Assembly (NCBI RefSeq): GCF_026341825.1
Contig: NZ_JAPENY010000002.1
Location: 2,327,001 to 2,391,000, forward strand
DNA: 64,000 bases
Source of the DNA: Streptomyces sp. NBC_00620
GTDB taxonomy: Bacteria; Actinomycetota; Actinomycetes; Streptomycetales; Streptomycetaceae
Reading direction: 5' to 3'
Of the stretch, positions 46,396 to 54,156 are shown piece after piece (within the stretch, counting starts at the first letter, position 1; every line of letters begins with the position of its first letter). The notes under the pieces are model-generated. The model had not been told where the DNA came from, did not search any database, and saw only the letters and a list, made by a program, of their open reading frames with translations. A program made the translations under genes and the position numbers.

Positions 46396-46414
46396 TAAAG
46401 CAAGGCTTACCTTA
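46396..46414 (-). promoter_or_regulatory. iron box (DmdR/IdeR-type) before cchA
   Basis: The plus strand reads TAAAGCAAGGCTTACCTTA, 13 of 19 positions matching the actinobacterial iron box TTAGGTTAGGCTCACCTAA. It lies 40 bp before the cchA start. A holo-DmdR repressor is expected to bind here when iron is plentiful. Confidence 0.72.
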
Positions 46415-46501
46415 GTTTACAACGGCTGTACATAGCACCCCAGTTGGCGGGCCTTGATGTCCGTCCGGCACTCGACGTGCCCTATCGACACCTTCACAGG
46501 A

Positions 46502-46520
46502 TTAGCTTAGGCTCACCTAA
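46502..46520 (+). promoter_or_regulatory. iron box before cchB
   Basis: TTAGCTTAGGCTCACCTAA differs from the iron-box consensus TTAGGTTAGGCTCACCTAA at a single base. It lies 88 bp before the cchB ATG and is the best iron box of the window. Confidence 0.9.
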
Positions 46521-46608
46521 GTTGTAGGTGAGCCGCTCTGTCGGCGTGCCCGCATTTCGCACTTTCCCCCACGCCTGGCAGGCGACTGCCCCGCACAATG
46601 GGAGTGAC

Positions 46609-47964
46609 ATGTCGCAGGTTCTTCCTGGTGGCGCACCACTGGTCCATGACCTCATCGGCATCGGCTTCGGCCCGTCCAACGTGGCCATGGCGATCGCACT
46701 CAGCGAGCACAACGCACGCGCCGGCAGGCAGGAGGCGATCACCGCTCAATTCTTCGAGCAGCAGCCGCGCTTCGGCTGGCACCGCGGCATGCTGATCGAC
46801 GACGCGACCATGCAGGTGTCCTTTCTCAAGGATCTGGTGACGCTCCGGAACCCGGCCAGCGAGTTCAGCTTCCTCTGCTACCTCAAGAGCAAGGGACGGC
46901 TGATCGACTTCATCAACCACAAGAGCCTCTTCCCGCTGCGGGTTGAGTTCCACGACTACTTCGAGTGGGCCGCGGCCAAGGTCGACGACATGGTCTCCTA
47001 CGGCCATGAGGTCGTCGGGGTCACGCCTTTCGTCCGTGACGGAGTCGTGGAGTACCTGGACGTGACGGTCCGGTCGGCGGAGGGGCTCGCGGTCCACCGG
47101 GCCCGCAACCTCGTCTTCGGCACCGGGTTGCGCCCCCTCATGCCGGAGGGCGTGGAGCGCGGCGACCGCGTCTGGCACAGCTCCGAACTCCTGGCGAAGG
47201 TCGACGGGTTGGAGGGCAGTTCGCCCGACCGGTTCGTCGTCGTGGGCGCCGGGCAGAGCGCCGCCGAGAACGTCGCCTACCTGCACCGCCGCTTCCCCCG
47301 GGCCGAGGTCTGCGCGGTCTTCTCCCGCTACGGCTACAGCCCCGCCGACGACAGCAGCTTCGCCAACCGGATCTTCGACCCCGGGGCGGTCGACGAATAC
47401 TTCGCCGCGCCCGAGGACGTCAAGCGCCGGCTGATGGACTACCACGGCAGCACCAACTACTCCGTGGTGGACATCGACTTGATCGACGACCTGTACCGGC
47501 AGATGTACCAGGAGAAGGTGCTCGGCACCGAGCGGCTGCGCTTCCTCAACGTGTCCCGGCTGGCCGACGTCAAGGAGAGGCCGGACATGGTCCGTGCCAC
47601 CGTGAAGTCCCTCGTCACCGGCGAGGAGACTCTCCTGGACGCGGACATCGTGGTCTTCGCCACCGGCTACAGCCAGGCCGACTCCCTCGGCCTTCTCGGC
47701 GAGGTCGCGGACCGCTGCCTCCGCGACGACGAGGGCCGCGTCCGCGTCGAACGTGACTACCGCATCACGACGGATCCCGACCTGCGCTGCGGCATCTACC
47801 TGCAGGGCGGCACGGAGCACACGCACGGCATCACGTCGTCTCTGCTGTCCAACACCGCCATCAGGGTCGGCGAGATCCTGGACTCGCTCCTCGACCGGGG
47901 CCTCAAGCCCGCTTCGGACGAGGCCCGGATGGTCGCCGACGGAACCGGCAGCACCGCCGGCTAG
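46609..47964 (+). CDS. cchB: L-ornithine N5-monooxygenase (siderophore biosynthesis)
   Basis: This 451-residue flavoprotein belongs to the ornithine/lysine N-hydroxylases. It has the FAD motif GIGFGPSNVAMAI (about 14-26), the QVSFLKDLVTLRNPASEFSF substrate region, the NADPH motif VVVGAGQSAAENVAYL (about 210) and the C-terminal VFATGYSQADSL. It hydroxylates the side-chain amine of L-ornithine, the first step to the hydroxamate ligands of coelichelin. ATG 46609, next to GGGAG, gives the usual N-terminus just before the FAD motif; the GTG at 46528 would add 27 residues. It starts the plus-strand cch genes. A hairpin follows before cchC. Confidence 0.93.
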   Translation: MSQVLPGGAPLVHDLIGIGFGPSNVAMAIALSEHNARAGRQEAITAQFFEQQPRFGWHRGMLIDDATMQVSFLKDLVTLRNPASEFSFLCYLKSKGRLIDFINHKSLFPLRVEFHDYFEWAAAKVDDMVSYGHEVVGVTPFVRDGVVEYLDVTVRSAEGLAVHRARNLVFGTGLRPLMPEGVERGDRVWHSSELLAKVDGLEGSSPDRFVVVGAGQSAAENVAYLHRRFPRAEVCAVFSRYGYSPADDSSFANRIFDPGAVDEYFAAPEDVKRRLMDYHGSTNYSVVDIDLIDDLYRQMYQEKVLGTERLRFLNVSRLADVKERPDMVRATVKSLVTGEETLLDADIVVFATGYSQADSLGLLGEVADRCLRDDEGRVRVERDYRITTDPDLRCGIYLQGGTEHTHGITSSLLSNTAIRVGEILDSLLDRGLKPASDEARMVADGTGSTAG

Positions 47965-48000
47965 GCCGCTCACCGGTTCGCCCCCCACACCGCCGCGCTC

Positions 48001-48023
48001 CGCCCGGTGCACCGCACCGGGCG
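48001..48023 (+). terminator. strong hairpin between cchB and cchC
   Basis: CGCCCGGTGC (48001-48010) pairs perfectly with GCACCGGGCG (48014-48023) around a three-base loop, and CCGCGC/GCGCGG flanks can extend the stem. There is no T tract. No clear iron box lies between it and cchC, so it may tune how much cchB transcript reads into the importer genes. Confidence 0.6.
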
Positions 48024-48076
48024 GGCGCGGCAGCCCTGTGCAACCCCGTGAAACCAAAGGGATAACGTACGTCGAC

Positions 48077-49138
48077 ATGGGCATGACTGCAGTTGAGCGC
48101 CTCGCGCCCAGGGGCACAACAGAGGCCCGTCGTAGGCGGGTTGTGGGTTTGGGCATGCTTGTGGTGATCCTCGTGACCGCGGGGGCGGTGTCGTTGGCTG
48201 TCGGTGCACGCGCGTTGAGCCCCGGCGAGGTGTGGCACGGGTTGTTCGCGGGACCGCAGGACTCGGACCAGCGGCTCACCGAGATCAGGCTCATCGTGCA
48301 GACCGTGCGGGTGCCCCGGACGGTGCTCGCGATCGTGGCGGGTATCGCGCTGGGGGTCGGCGGAGCCCTGATCCAGGGGTACACCCGCAACCCGATCGCG
48401 GACACGGGCTTGCTGGGGGTGAACGCCGGCGCCTCGTTCGCCGTGGTATCGGTGATCGCCGTGTTCGGGTTCTCCAACCCGTTCCAGTACGTCTGGTTCG
48501 CCTTCCTCGGGGCGGCGGTCGCCGGTGTCGTCGTGTTCGGTCTCGCGAGCATCGGACGGGGGGCGGGCAACCCGTTGACGCTCGCCCTTGCCGGGCAGGG
48601 GATCACGGTGTTCCTCGCGGCGATGACCACGGCGGTCGCGCTGTCGGACCAGGCGTCGCTGAACGCGCTGCGGTTCTGGAACGCGGGCTCCGTGGCCGGC
48701 GTCGGATTCGACGTCATCTGGCCGGTGACCGCGTTCATCGCTGCCGGGTTGCTGCTGGCGCTGACCACGCTGCCCGCCATCAATCTGCTCAACCTGGGGG
48801 ACGACGTGGCGCGCGGGCTGGGCGTGAACCTCGCGCTGAGCCGGACCATCGGCATCGTCGCCATCACCCTGCTGGCGGGCGCGACGACGGCGGCGTGCGG
48901 CCCCATCGCGTTTCTCGGGCTCATGGTGGCCCACATGGCCCGGTATCTCACCGGGCCGGACTATCGCTGGCTGGTGCCGTACGCGGGTCTGCTCGGCGCC
49001 ATCATCCTGCTGGTCTGCGACATCGTGGGGCGCCTGGTGGTACGGCCGGGTGAGTTGGACGCGGGTGTCGTCGTCGCGCTCCTCGGCGCACCGTTCTTCG
49101 CGGTTCTGGTGTGGCGCGGAAAGTTCAAGAACGCATGA
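48077..49138 (+). CDS. cchC: ferric-siderophore ABC permease (FecCD family)
   Basis: This 353-residue permease has about ten membrane helices, as in BtuC/FhuB-type proteins. Family motifs are RVPRTVLAIVAGIALGVGGA and IQGYTRNPIADTGLLGVNAG near the N-terminus, and GPIAFLGLMVAHMARYLTGP with the ATPase-contacting region. The start at ATG 48077 (MGMTAVERL) is chosen; ATG 48083 is equally possible because the binding site is weak. It pairs with the next gene to import ferric coelichelin. Its stop overlaps the start of cchD. Confidence 0.92.
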   Translation: MGMTAVERLAPRGTTEARRRRVVGLGMLVVILVTAGAVSLAVGARALSPGEVWHGLFAGPQDSDQRLTEIRLIVQTVRVPRTVLAIVAGIALGVGGALIQGYTRNPIADTGLLGVNAGASFAVVSVIAVFGFSNPFQYVWFAFLGAAVAGVVVFGLASIGRGAGNPLTLALAGQGITVFLAAMTTAVALSDQASLNALRFWNAGSVAGVGFDVIWPVTAFIAAGLLLALTTLPAINLLNLGDDVARGLGVNLALSRTIGIVAITLLAGATTAACGPIAFLGLMVAHMARYLTGPDYRWLVPYAGLLGAIILLVCDIVGRLVVRPGELDAGVVVALLGAPFFAVLVWRGKFKNA

Positions 49139-50196
49139 ACGGGACGGACTTGAAGCCATCGGTGGCGCCGGGCGTGCGGCTCGGCCACGTGTCGTTCGTG
49201 TGGCGGCCCTGGATCGTGTTGGTCACGCTGCTGTTGGCGGCGGCGACCTTCCTGATGTTCTGCGTGTCCATCGGTGTAGGGGACTTCCCCATCGCCCTGC
49301 CTCAGGTGATCTCCACGATCCTGGGCCAGGGCGAGCGGGTCGACGAGTTCGTGATCATGGATCTGCGGATGCCGCGTGCCCTGGCCGGGCTCATCGTGGG
49401 GATCGCGCTGGGGGTGTCCGGGGCGATCACGCAGTCCATCGCGCGCAATGCGCTGGCCAGTCCGGACATTCTGGGGGTCACCGGGGGAGCCAGCGCGGTC
49501 GCGGTGTTCCTGGTGACGGTGTCGGGCGGGACCGCAGCGGCGATCGTCAACTCCGTGGGCCTGTCCGCCGCAGCGCTCGCCGGTGGTCTCGGCACGGGTC
49601 TGCTGGTGTACTTCCTGGCGTGGCGGCGCGGGATCGACGGCTTCCGGCTCATCCTCATCGGCATCTCGGTGAGCGCCGTGATGGAGGCGATCACGACCTG
49701 GCTGCTCGTCACGGCCGACATCAGGGACGTGGCCCGCGCCCAGGCGTGGCTGGTCGGCTCACTGGACGGCCGGTCGTGGGACGAGGTCCGGGTGGCGTTC
49801 TGGTGCACCCTCGTCCTCCTGGTCGTCGTGTCCTGCGTCGCGTTCCAGTTCAAGCCGATGCACTTCGGCGACGAGGTCGCCGCGGGCCTGGGCGTCCGGT
49901 ACACGATGGTGCGGGCGGTCCTGCTGCTGTGCGCGGTACTGCTCGCCGGTGTGGCGGTGGGCGCCGCGGGTCCGGTGCCGTTCGTCGCGCTGGTGGCGCC
50001 GCAGGTGGCGATGCGTCTGGCGAGGTGCCCCACGCCGCCGATGGTCGCCTCCGGACTGGTGGGAGCGCTGCTGCTGATCGGTGCGGACCTGGTCGCGCGC
50101 ACAGCCCTGCCCATCACTCTCCCTGTCGGCGTGGTGACCGCGGCGATCGGCGGTCCCTTCCTCGTCTATCTGTTGGTGCGGGCGAACCTCAGATAG
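49135..50196 (+). CDS. cchD: ferric-siderophore ABC permease (FecCD family)
   Basis: This 353-residue permease starts at ATG 49135, overlapping the previous TGA (ATGA). Its features are RMPRALAGLIVGIALGVSGA, ITQSIARNALASPDILGVTG and AAGPVPFVALVAPQVAMRLA, typical of the second FecCD subunit. It forms the membrane channel with cchC. The gene ends 48 bp before cchE, and an iron box lies in that gap, so the ATPase gene can also be started independently. Confidence 0.92.
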   Translation: MNGTDLKPSVAPGVRLGHVSFVWRPWIVLVTLLLAAATFLMFCVSIGVGDFPIALPQVISTILGQGERVDEFVIMDLRMPRALAGLIVGIALGVSGAITQSIARNALASPDILGVTGGASAVAVFLVTVSGGTAAAIVNSVGLSAAALAGGLGTGLLVYFLAWRRGIDGFRLILIGISVSAVMEAITTWLLVTADIRDVARAQAWLVGSLDGRSWDEVRVAFWCTLVLLVVVSCVAFQFKPMHFGDEVAAGLGVRYTMVRAVLLLCAVLLAGVAVGAAGPVPFVALVAPQVAMRLARCPTPPMVASGLVGALLLIGADLVARTALPITLPVGVVTAAIGGPFLVYLLVRANLR

Positions 50197-50210
50197 CTGT
50201 TGGCTGCTAA

Positions 50211-50229
50211 AAAGGTTAGGCACACCTAA
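50211..50229 (+). promoter_or_regulatory. iron box before cchE
   Basis: AAAGGTTAGGCACACCTAA matches the iron-box consensus at 16 of 19 positions. It ends 15 bp before the GTG of cchE and gives the ATPase gene its own iron-responsive promoter. Confidence 0.85.
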
Positions 50230-50244
50230 ATACGAGGGGGCCCT

Positions 50245-51099
50245 GTGGTCGCTCAGAACGTCACCGAGATCGAGTCCGTGGCCCAAGGCGTCTCACGGCT
50301 GGCAGCCAGGGGGGTCACGGTCGGGTACGGCGGCCGGATGGTCATCGACGATCTCGACGTGGCGATCCCGCCCGGGGTGATCACCACGATCATCGGCCCC
50401 AACGGCTGTGGGAAGTCGACCCTGTTGCGGACCCTGTCGCGGCTGCTCAAGCCGGCCAAGGGGACGGTGGTCCTGGACGGCGACGACATCGTCAAGCTCA
50501 AGACCAGGGACGTGGCGAAGAAGCTCGGCCTGCTGCCGCAGGCACCGGTCGCGCCGGAGGGGCTGACGGTGTCCGACCTGGTCGCCAGGGGACGCCATCC
50601 GCACCAGAGTTGGCTGCGACAGTGGTCCTCGGACGACGCGGCCGTCGTGGAGCGCGCGCTGGCCATGACCGGGGTGTCCGATCTGGCCGACCGCCCGGTC
50701 GACTCGCTGTCGGGCGGACAGCGCCAGCGCGTCTGGATCTCGATGACCCTGGCTCAGGGAACCGACCTGCTCCTGCTCGACGAGCCGACCACCTACCTGG
50801 ACCTGGCGCACGCGATCGACGTGCTCGACCTGGTGGACGACCTGCACGAGTCGGGGTGCACCGTGGTCATGGTGCTGCACGACCTCAATCTGGCCACGCG
50901 CTACAGCGACAACCTCATCGTGATGAGGGAGGGGTCGATCCTGGCGCAGGGGCATCCGCGTGACGTGATCACCGCCGAGCTGCTGCACGAGGCTTTCGGG
51001 CTGCGGGCCAAGGTGATTGACGATCCGGTGGGCGACCGGCCGCTCGTCGTGCCGATCGGCCGCGCGCACGTCCAGCTCGATCAGTCGGGGCACAGATAA
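50245..51099 (+). CDS. cchE: ferric-siderophore ABC transporter ATP-binding protein
   Basis: This 284-residue ATPase has Walker A GPNGCGKST (about 52), Q-loop LLPQAPVAPEGLTV, the ABC signature LSGGQRQRVWI (about 153), Walker B LLLLDEPTTYLDLAHAID and switch His in VMVLHDLNLATRYSD, the classic FepC/FhuC-type set. It powers import through CchC/CchD. The GTG follows GAGGGGG closely. It stands between two iron boxes (before it and before cchF). Confidence 0.94.
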   Translation: MVAQNVTEIESVAQGVSRLAARGVTVGYGGRMVIDDLDVAIPPGVITTIIGPNGCGKSTLLRTLSRLLKPAKGTVVLDGDDIVKLKTRDVAKKLGLLPQAPVAPEGLTVSDLVARGRHPHQSWLRQWSSDDAAVVERALAMTGVSDLADRPVDSLSGGQRQRVWISMTLAQGTDLLLLDEPTTYLDLAHAIDVLDLVDDLHESGCTVVMVLHDLNLATRYSDNLIVMREGSILAQGHPRDVITAELLHEAFGLRAKVIDDPVGDRPLVVPIGRAHVQLDQSGHR

Positions 51100-51116
51100 A
51101 ACACAAGTTCAGGCAC

Positions 51117-51141
51117 AAGTAAGGCTAGGCTAGCCTCACTT
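51117..51141 (+). promoter_or_regulatory. extended palindromic iron box before cchF
   Basis: The half-sites AAGTAAGGCTAG and CTAGCCTCACTT flank a central G at 51129 and match as inverted repeats at 11 of 12 positions. The inner 19 bases (51120-51138) agree with the iron-box consensus at 14 positions. It lies 69 bp before the cchF start. Confidence 0.82.
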
Positions 51142-51209
51142 GGGGCGATAAGGTTTGCCTGCCCTCAGGAAAGGGCGCAGTGGACGGCGCGAGAGCAAGG
51201 GATTTCCGG

Positions 51210-52265
51210 ATGCAGCTCCATCGAACAAAGCTGATGAAGCCCTCGCGGCGACTGGCGGCGGTACTGTCCGCCGTGGCCCTCGGTGCCAGCCTCCTCGCGG
51301 GATGCGGTTCGGACTCCGCGGACGAGACGAGTGACAAGCCCTCGTCCACCACCGCGGCCGGCGTCTTCCCGGTCACGGTGGAGCACGCGTTCGGATCCAC
51401 GAAGGTCACCAAGGCTCCCGAGCGGGTCGTCACCGTCGGCTACACGGACGACCAGACCGTCCTGGCCTTCGGCATCAAGCCGGTCGGCATGGTGGACCAG
51501 TACCCGAACCCCGCGGGCCAGAGCCCCGACATCAACACCCAGTGGCCCTGGGTGAAGGAGCAGTGGGGCGACACCAAGCCCGAGGTCATCATGAGCAACG
51601 GTGACTCCGGCCCCAACTACGAGAAGATCGCCGCCCTGCGGCCGGACCTGATCATCGCGGTCTACTCCGAGGTCGACCAGGCCGCCTACGACAAGCTCTC
51701 CCAGATCGCCCCGACGGTGGGCCGCACCAAGACCGAGAAGGAGCTGTTCAGCGCGCCCTGGCAGGACAACGCGCTGCACATCGCCAAGGCACTCGGCAAG
51801 GCCGAGGAGGGCGAGAAGATGGTGGAGGGCATCCAGGGCCAGCTCGACGCCGCCAAGGCGGCGCACCCCGAGTTCGCGAGCCAGACCGCCGTGGGGCTGT
51901 CCTGGTACGAGGACTCGGTGGCGCCGTTCACCTCCACCGACGTCCGCGGACGGCTGCTGACGGGGATCGGCTTCAAGTACCAGACCGAGATCGACAAGAT
52001 CGCGGACGGCAGCTTCTACACCAAGCTCTCTCCCGAGCGCGTCGACCTGGTGGACGTCGACCGCATCTTCGTCATCAACGACAAGGCGGACACGGACGCG
52101 CTGAAGAAGTTCAAGCTGTTCACCAACCTGGACGCCGTCAAGAACGGCAAGGTGTCGTACCTGCTCGACAGCGAGGGCCCGGCGATCGGCGCGGCCATCT
52201 CCCAGGGCACCCTGCTGTCCATGCCGTACGCGATCGACGAGCTCGTCAAGTCGGCGGCCGGCTAA
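51210..52265 (+). CDS. cchF: siderophore-binding lipoprotein
   Basis: This 351-residue class III binding protein has a lipoprotein signal with the lipobox LLAGC (Cys about 31). The mature part has the FepB/FhuD layout: VEHAFGSTKVTKAPERVVTV, two lobes joined by a long helix, and LKPDLII-like RPDLIIAVYSEVDQAAY. It captures ferric coelichelin for CchCDE. ATG 51210 is favoured by AAGGGA at 51197-51202; GTG 51180 and ATG 51233 are alternatives. It is next to an exporter gene, a normal arrangement for siderophore clusters. Confidence 0.93.
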   Translation: MQLHRTKLMKPSRRLAAVLSAVALGASLLAGCGSDSADETSDKPSSTTAAGVFPVTVEHAFGSTKVTKAPERVVTVGYTDDQTVLAFGIKPVGMVDQYPNPAGQSPDINTQWPWVKEQWGDTKPEVIMSNGDSGPNYEKIAALRPDLIIAVYSEVDQAAYDKLSQIAPTVGRTKTEKELFSAPWQDNALHIAKALGKAEEGEKMVEGIQGQLDAAKAAHPEFASQTAVGLSWYEDSVAPFTSTDVRGRLLTGIGFKYQTEIDKIADGSFYTKLSPERVDLVDVDRIFVINDKADTDALKKFKLFTNLDAVKNGKVSYLLDSEGPAIGAAISQGTLLSMPYAIDELVKSAAG

Positions 52266-52311
52266 AGATGTTGATCGACGCGACCTGCGCCCGGCCTGCA
52301 ATGGCCCGGGT

Positions 52312-54099
52312 GTGAGCGGCACGGACACGGGCGTCGCCCCGGCGGCCCTGCGTACGGCTACCGGACGCGAGGCGTCCCGGTGGGTCGCGGCACACTGCCG
52401 CGAGGTGCCGGGGCTGACGGCGGCCACCGTGTTCACCACGGTGGCCGGCGCGGCGCTCCAGGTGCTCCCGGTGCTGCTGCTCGGCCGGGTGGTCGACGGA
52501 GTGGTCGAGGGCGAACCGCGCTCGGTCCTGGTCACGGTCGGGGCGTTGATGGTGGCCGCCGCGCTGCTCGGCGCGGCAGCCACCGCGGTGTCCACCTACC
52601 TGATCGGGCGGTTGGGCGCCGATCTGCTCGCGCGGCTCCGGGAAGGCGCCGTCCGGGCGGTACTGGGTATGCCGAGCGCACGGATCGAACAGGTCGGCCG
52701 GGGAGACGTGCTGTCCCGGGTCGGTGACGACGTGGCCGTACTGTCCAGGGGCATCCGAACGGCCATCCCCACGGTGTTCTCGGCGGGAGTCCTGGTCTTC
52801 ATCGCCACGGTCGGCATGTTCGGCCTCGACTGGCGGCTCGGCCTGGCGGGCGCCGGTGCGCTGCCCGCGTACGGGCTGGCCCTACGTTGGTATCTCCCCA
52901 GGTCCGCCCCGCTCTACCGGAAGCAGCGGGTGGCCCAGGCCGACCGTGCGCAGGCGCTGATCAGCGGTCTGAACGGGATAGACACCGTCCGTGCGTACCG
53001 TCTCGAGGACGCCTTCCGCGAGAAGGTCACCCGTGAGTCGTGGCGGGTGCGCGATCTCGGCATCGAGGTGTTCCGGTTCTTCGGCCGGTTCGTCGGCAGG
53101 GAGAACCGCGCCGAGTTCATCGGCCTGGTCCTGATCCTCGTGGTCGGGTACGCCCTGCTGGAGGCCGACGCCGCCACCCTGGGTGAGGTGTCGGCGGCCC
53201 CGCTGATGTTCCACCGGCTGTTCACCCCGCTCGGGGCCATCATGTTCACCTTCGACGAAGCGCAGAAGTCGGGCGCGAGCCTGACCCGGCTGGTCGGGGT
53301 GCTGGGGGAGGACGCGGAGGACCGGCTGGTGGGCGACTCGGCCGTCGCGTCGGCGGACGCCGTGTCGTACCCGGTGACGGTGGAGGGGCTGACGTTCCGT
53401 TATCCCGACACCGAGGAGCCGGTCCTGTGGGACGTCGACCTGACGATCCCGGCAGGCGGATCGCTCGCGCTGGTGGGCGCGACGGGCGCGGGCAAGTCGA
53501 CCCTGGCCGCGCTGATCGCCGGCATCGGAACCCCACAGGCCGGATCGGTGCGCGTCGGGACGACCGACCTCGCCGGTCTGGACGAGGCCGGAGCCCGGGC
53601 CCTGGTGAGCATCCTGACGCAGGAGACGCATGTGTTCGCCGGGCCGCTCGCCGACGACCTGCGGCTGGCCGCGCCGGAGGCGACCGACGCCGAGCTGATG
53701 GAGGCGTTGCGCACCGTCGGCGCCGACGGGTGGGTCGACGTGCTGCCCGACGGGCTGAACACCATGGTCGGCGAGGGTGGCGAGCGCCTGGACGTCACCA
53801 AGGTCGCCCAGATCGCCCTGGCCCGGCTGGCGTTGGGCCGGTCGCCGGTGGTGGTGCTCGACGAGTCGACCGCGGAGGCGGGCAGTGAGGGCGCCGCCGA
53901 ACTGGAGCGGGCCGTGCGGGCCGCGTGCTCGGGCCGGACCACGTTGTTCGTGGCGCACCGGCTGACCCAGGCGATGGCGGCGGACCGGATCGCCGTGCTC
54001 GACGCGGGACGCGTGGTGGAGCAGGGAACCCACGAGGAGTTGGTGGCTCTGGGCGGCCGGTACGCGCGGCTGTGGCGGGCCTGGCGAGAGGGCAGTTAG
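52312..54099 (+). CDS. cchG: ABC transporter (fused membrane and ATPase), likely siderophore exporter, degenerate signature
   Basis: This 595-residue half-transporter has six membrane helices (residues about 30-310) and a nucleotide-binding domain (about 345-590). Walker A is ALVGATGAGKST (about 385) and Walker B is VVVLDESTAEAG, with the switch His in LFVAHRLTQAM. The ABC signature LSGGQ is replaced by EGGERLDVTKVAQIALARLA (about 492), a pattern without the usual Ser-Gly-Gly. The partner is probably itself or another half-transporter further along the cluster. It likely moves the desferri-siderophore or an intermediate out of the cell. The GTG start follows cchF by 46 bp. An iron-box array overlaps its stop codon. 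Confidence 0.87.
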   Translation: MSGTDTGVAPAALRTATGREASRWVAAHCREVPGLTAATVFTTVAGAALQVLPVLLLGRVVDGVVEGEPRSVLVTVGALMVAAALLGAAATAVSTYLIGRLGADLLARLREGAVRAVLGMPSARIEQVGRGDVLSRVGDDVAVLSRGIRTAIPTVFSAGVLVFIATVGMFGLDWRLGLAGAGALPAYGLALRWYLPRSAPLYRKQRVAQADRAQALISGLNGIDTVRAYRLEDAFREKVTRESWRVRDLGIEVFRFFGRFVGRENRAEFIGLVLILVVGYALLEADAATLGEVSAAPLMFHRLFTPLGAIMFTFDEAQKSGASLTRLVGVLGEDAEDRLVGDSAVASADAVSYPVTVEGLTFRYPDTEEPVLWDVDLTIPAGGSLALVGATGAGKSTLAALIAGIGTPQAGSVRVGTTDLAGLDEAGARALVSILTQETHVFAGPLADDLRLAAPEATDAELMEALRTVGADGWVDVLPDGLNTMVGEGGERLDVTKVAQIALARLALGRSPVVVLDESTAEAGSEGAAELERAVRAACSGRTTLFVAHRLTQAMAADRIAVLDAGRVVEQGTHEELVALGGRYARLWRAWREGS

Positions 54100-54129
54100 G
54101 CAAACCTAACTTAGGTTAGGCTAACTTTC
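54095..54129 (+). promoter_or_regulatory. overlapping iron boxes before the NRPS gene
   Basis: GTTAGGCAAACCTAAC (54095-54110), CCTAACTTAGGTTAGG (54105-54120) and TTAGGTTAGGCTAAC (54111-54125) overlap. Each contains inverted TTAGG/CCTAA units of the iron-box type. The array starts inside the cchG stop codon (54097-54099) and ends 28 bp before the cchH start. Stacked boxes suggest cooperative repressor binding. Confidence 0.85.
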
Positions 54130-54156
54130 AGTCTGTGAAAGGGTGCTGAGTCTTCG

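Noticed and set aside
48024..48076. possible iron box before cchC
   Set aside because: No sequence in the gap approaches TTAGGTTAGGCTCACCTAA, so none was annotated.
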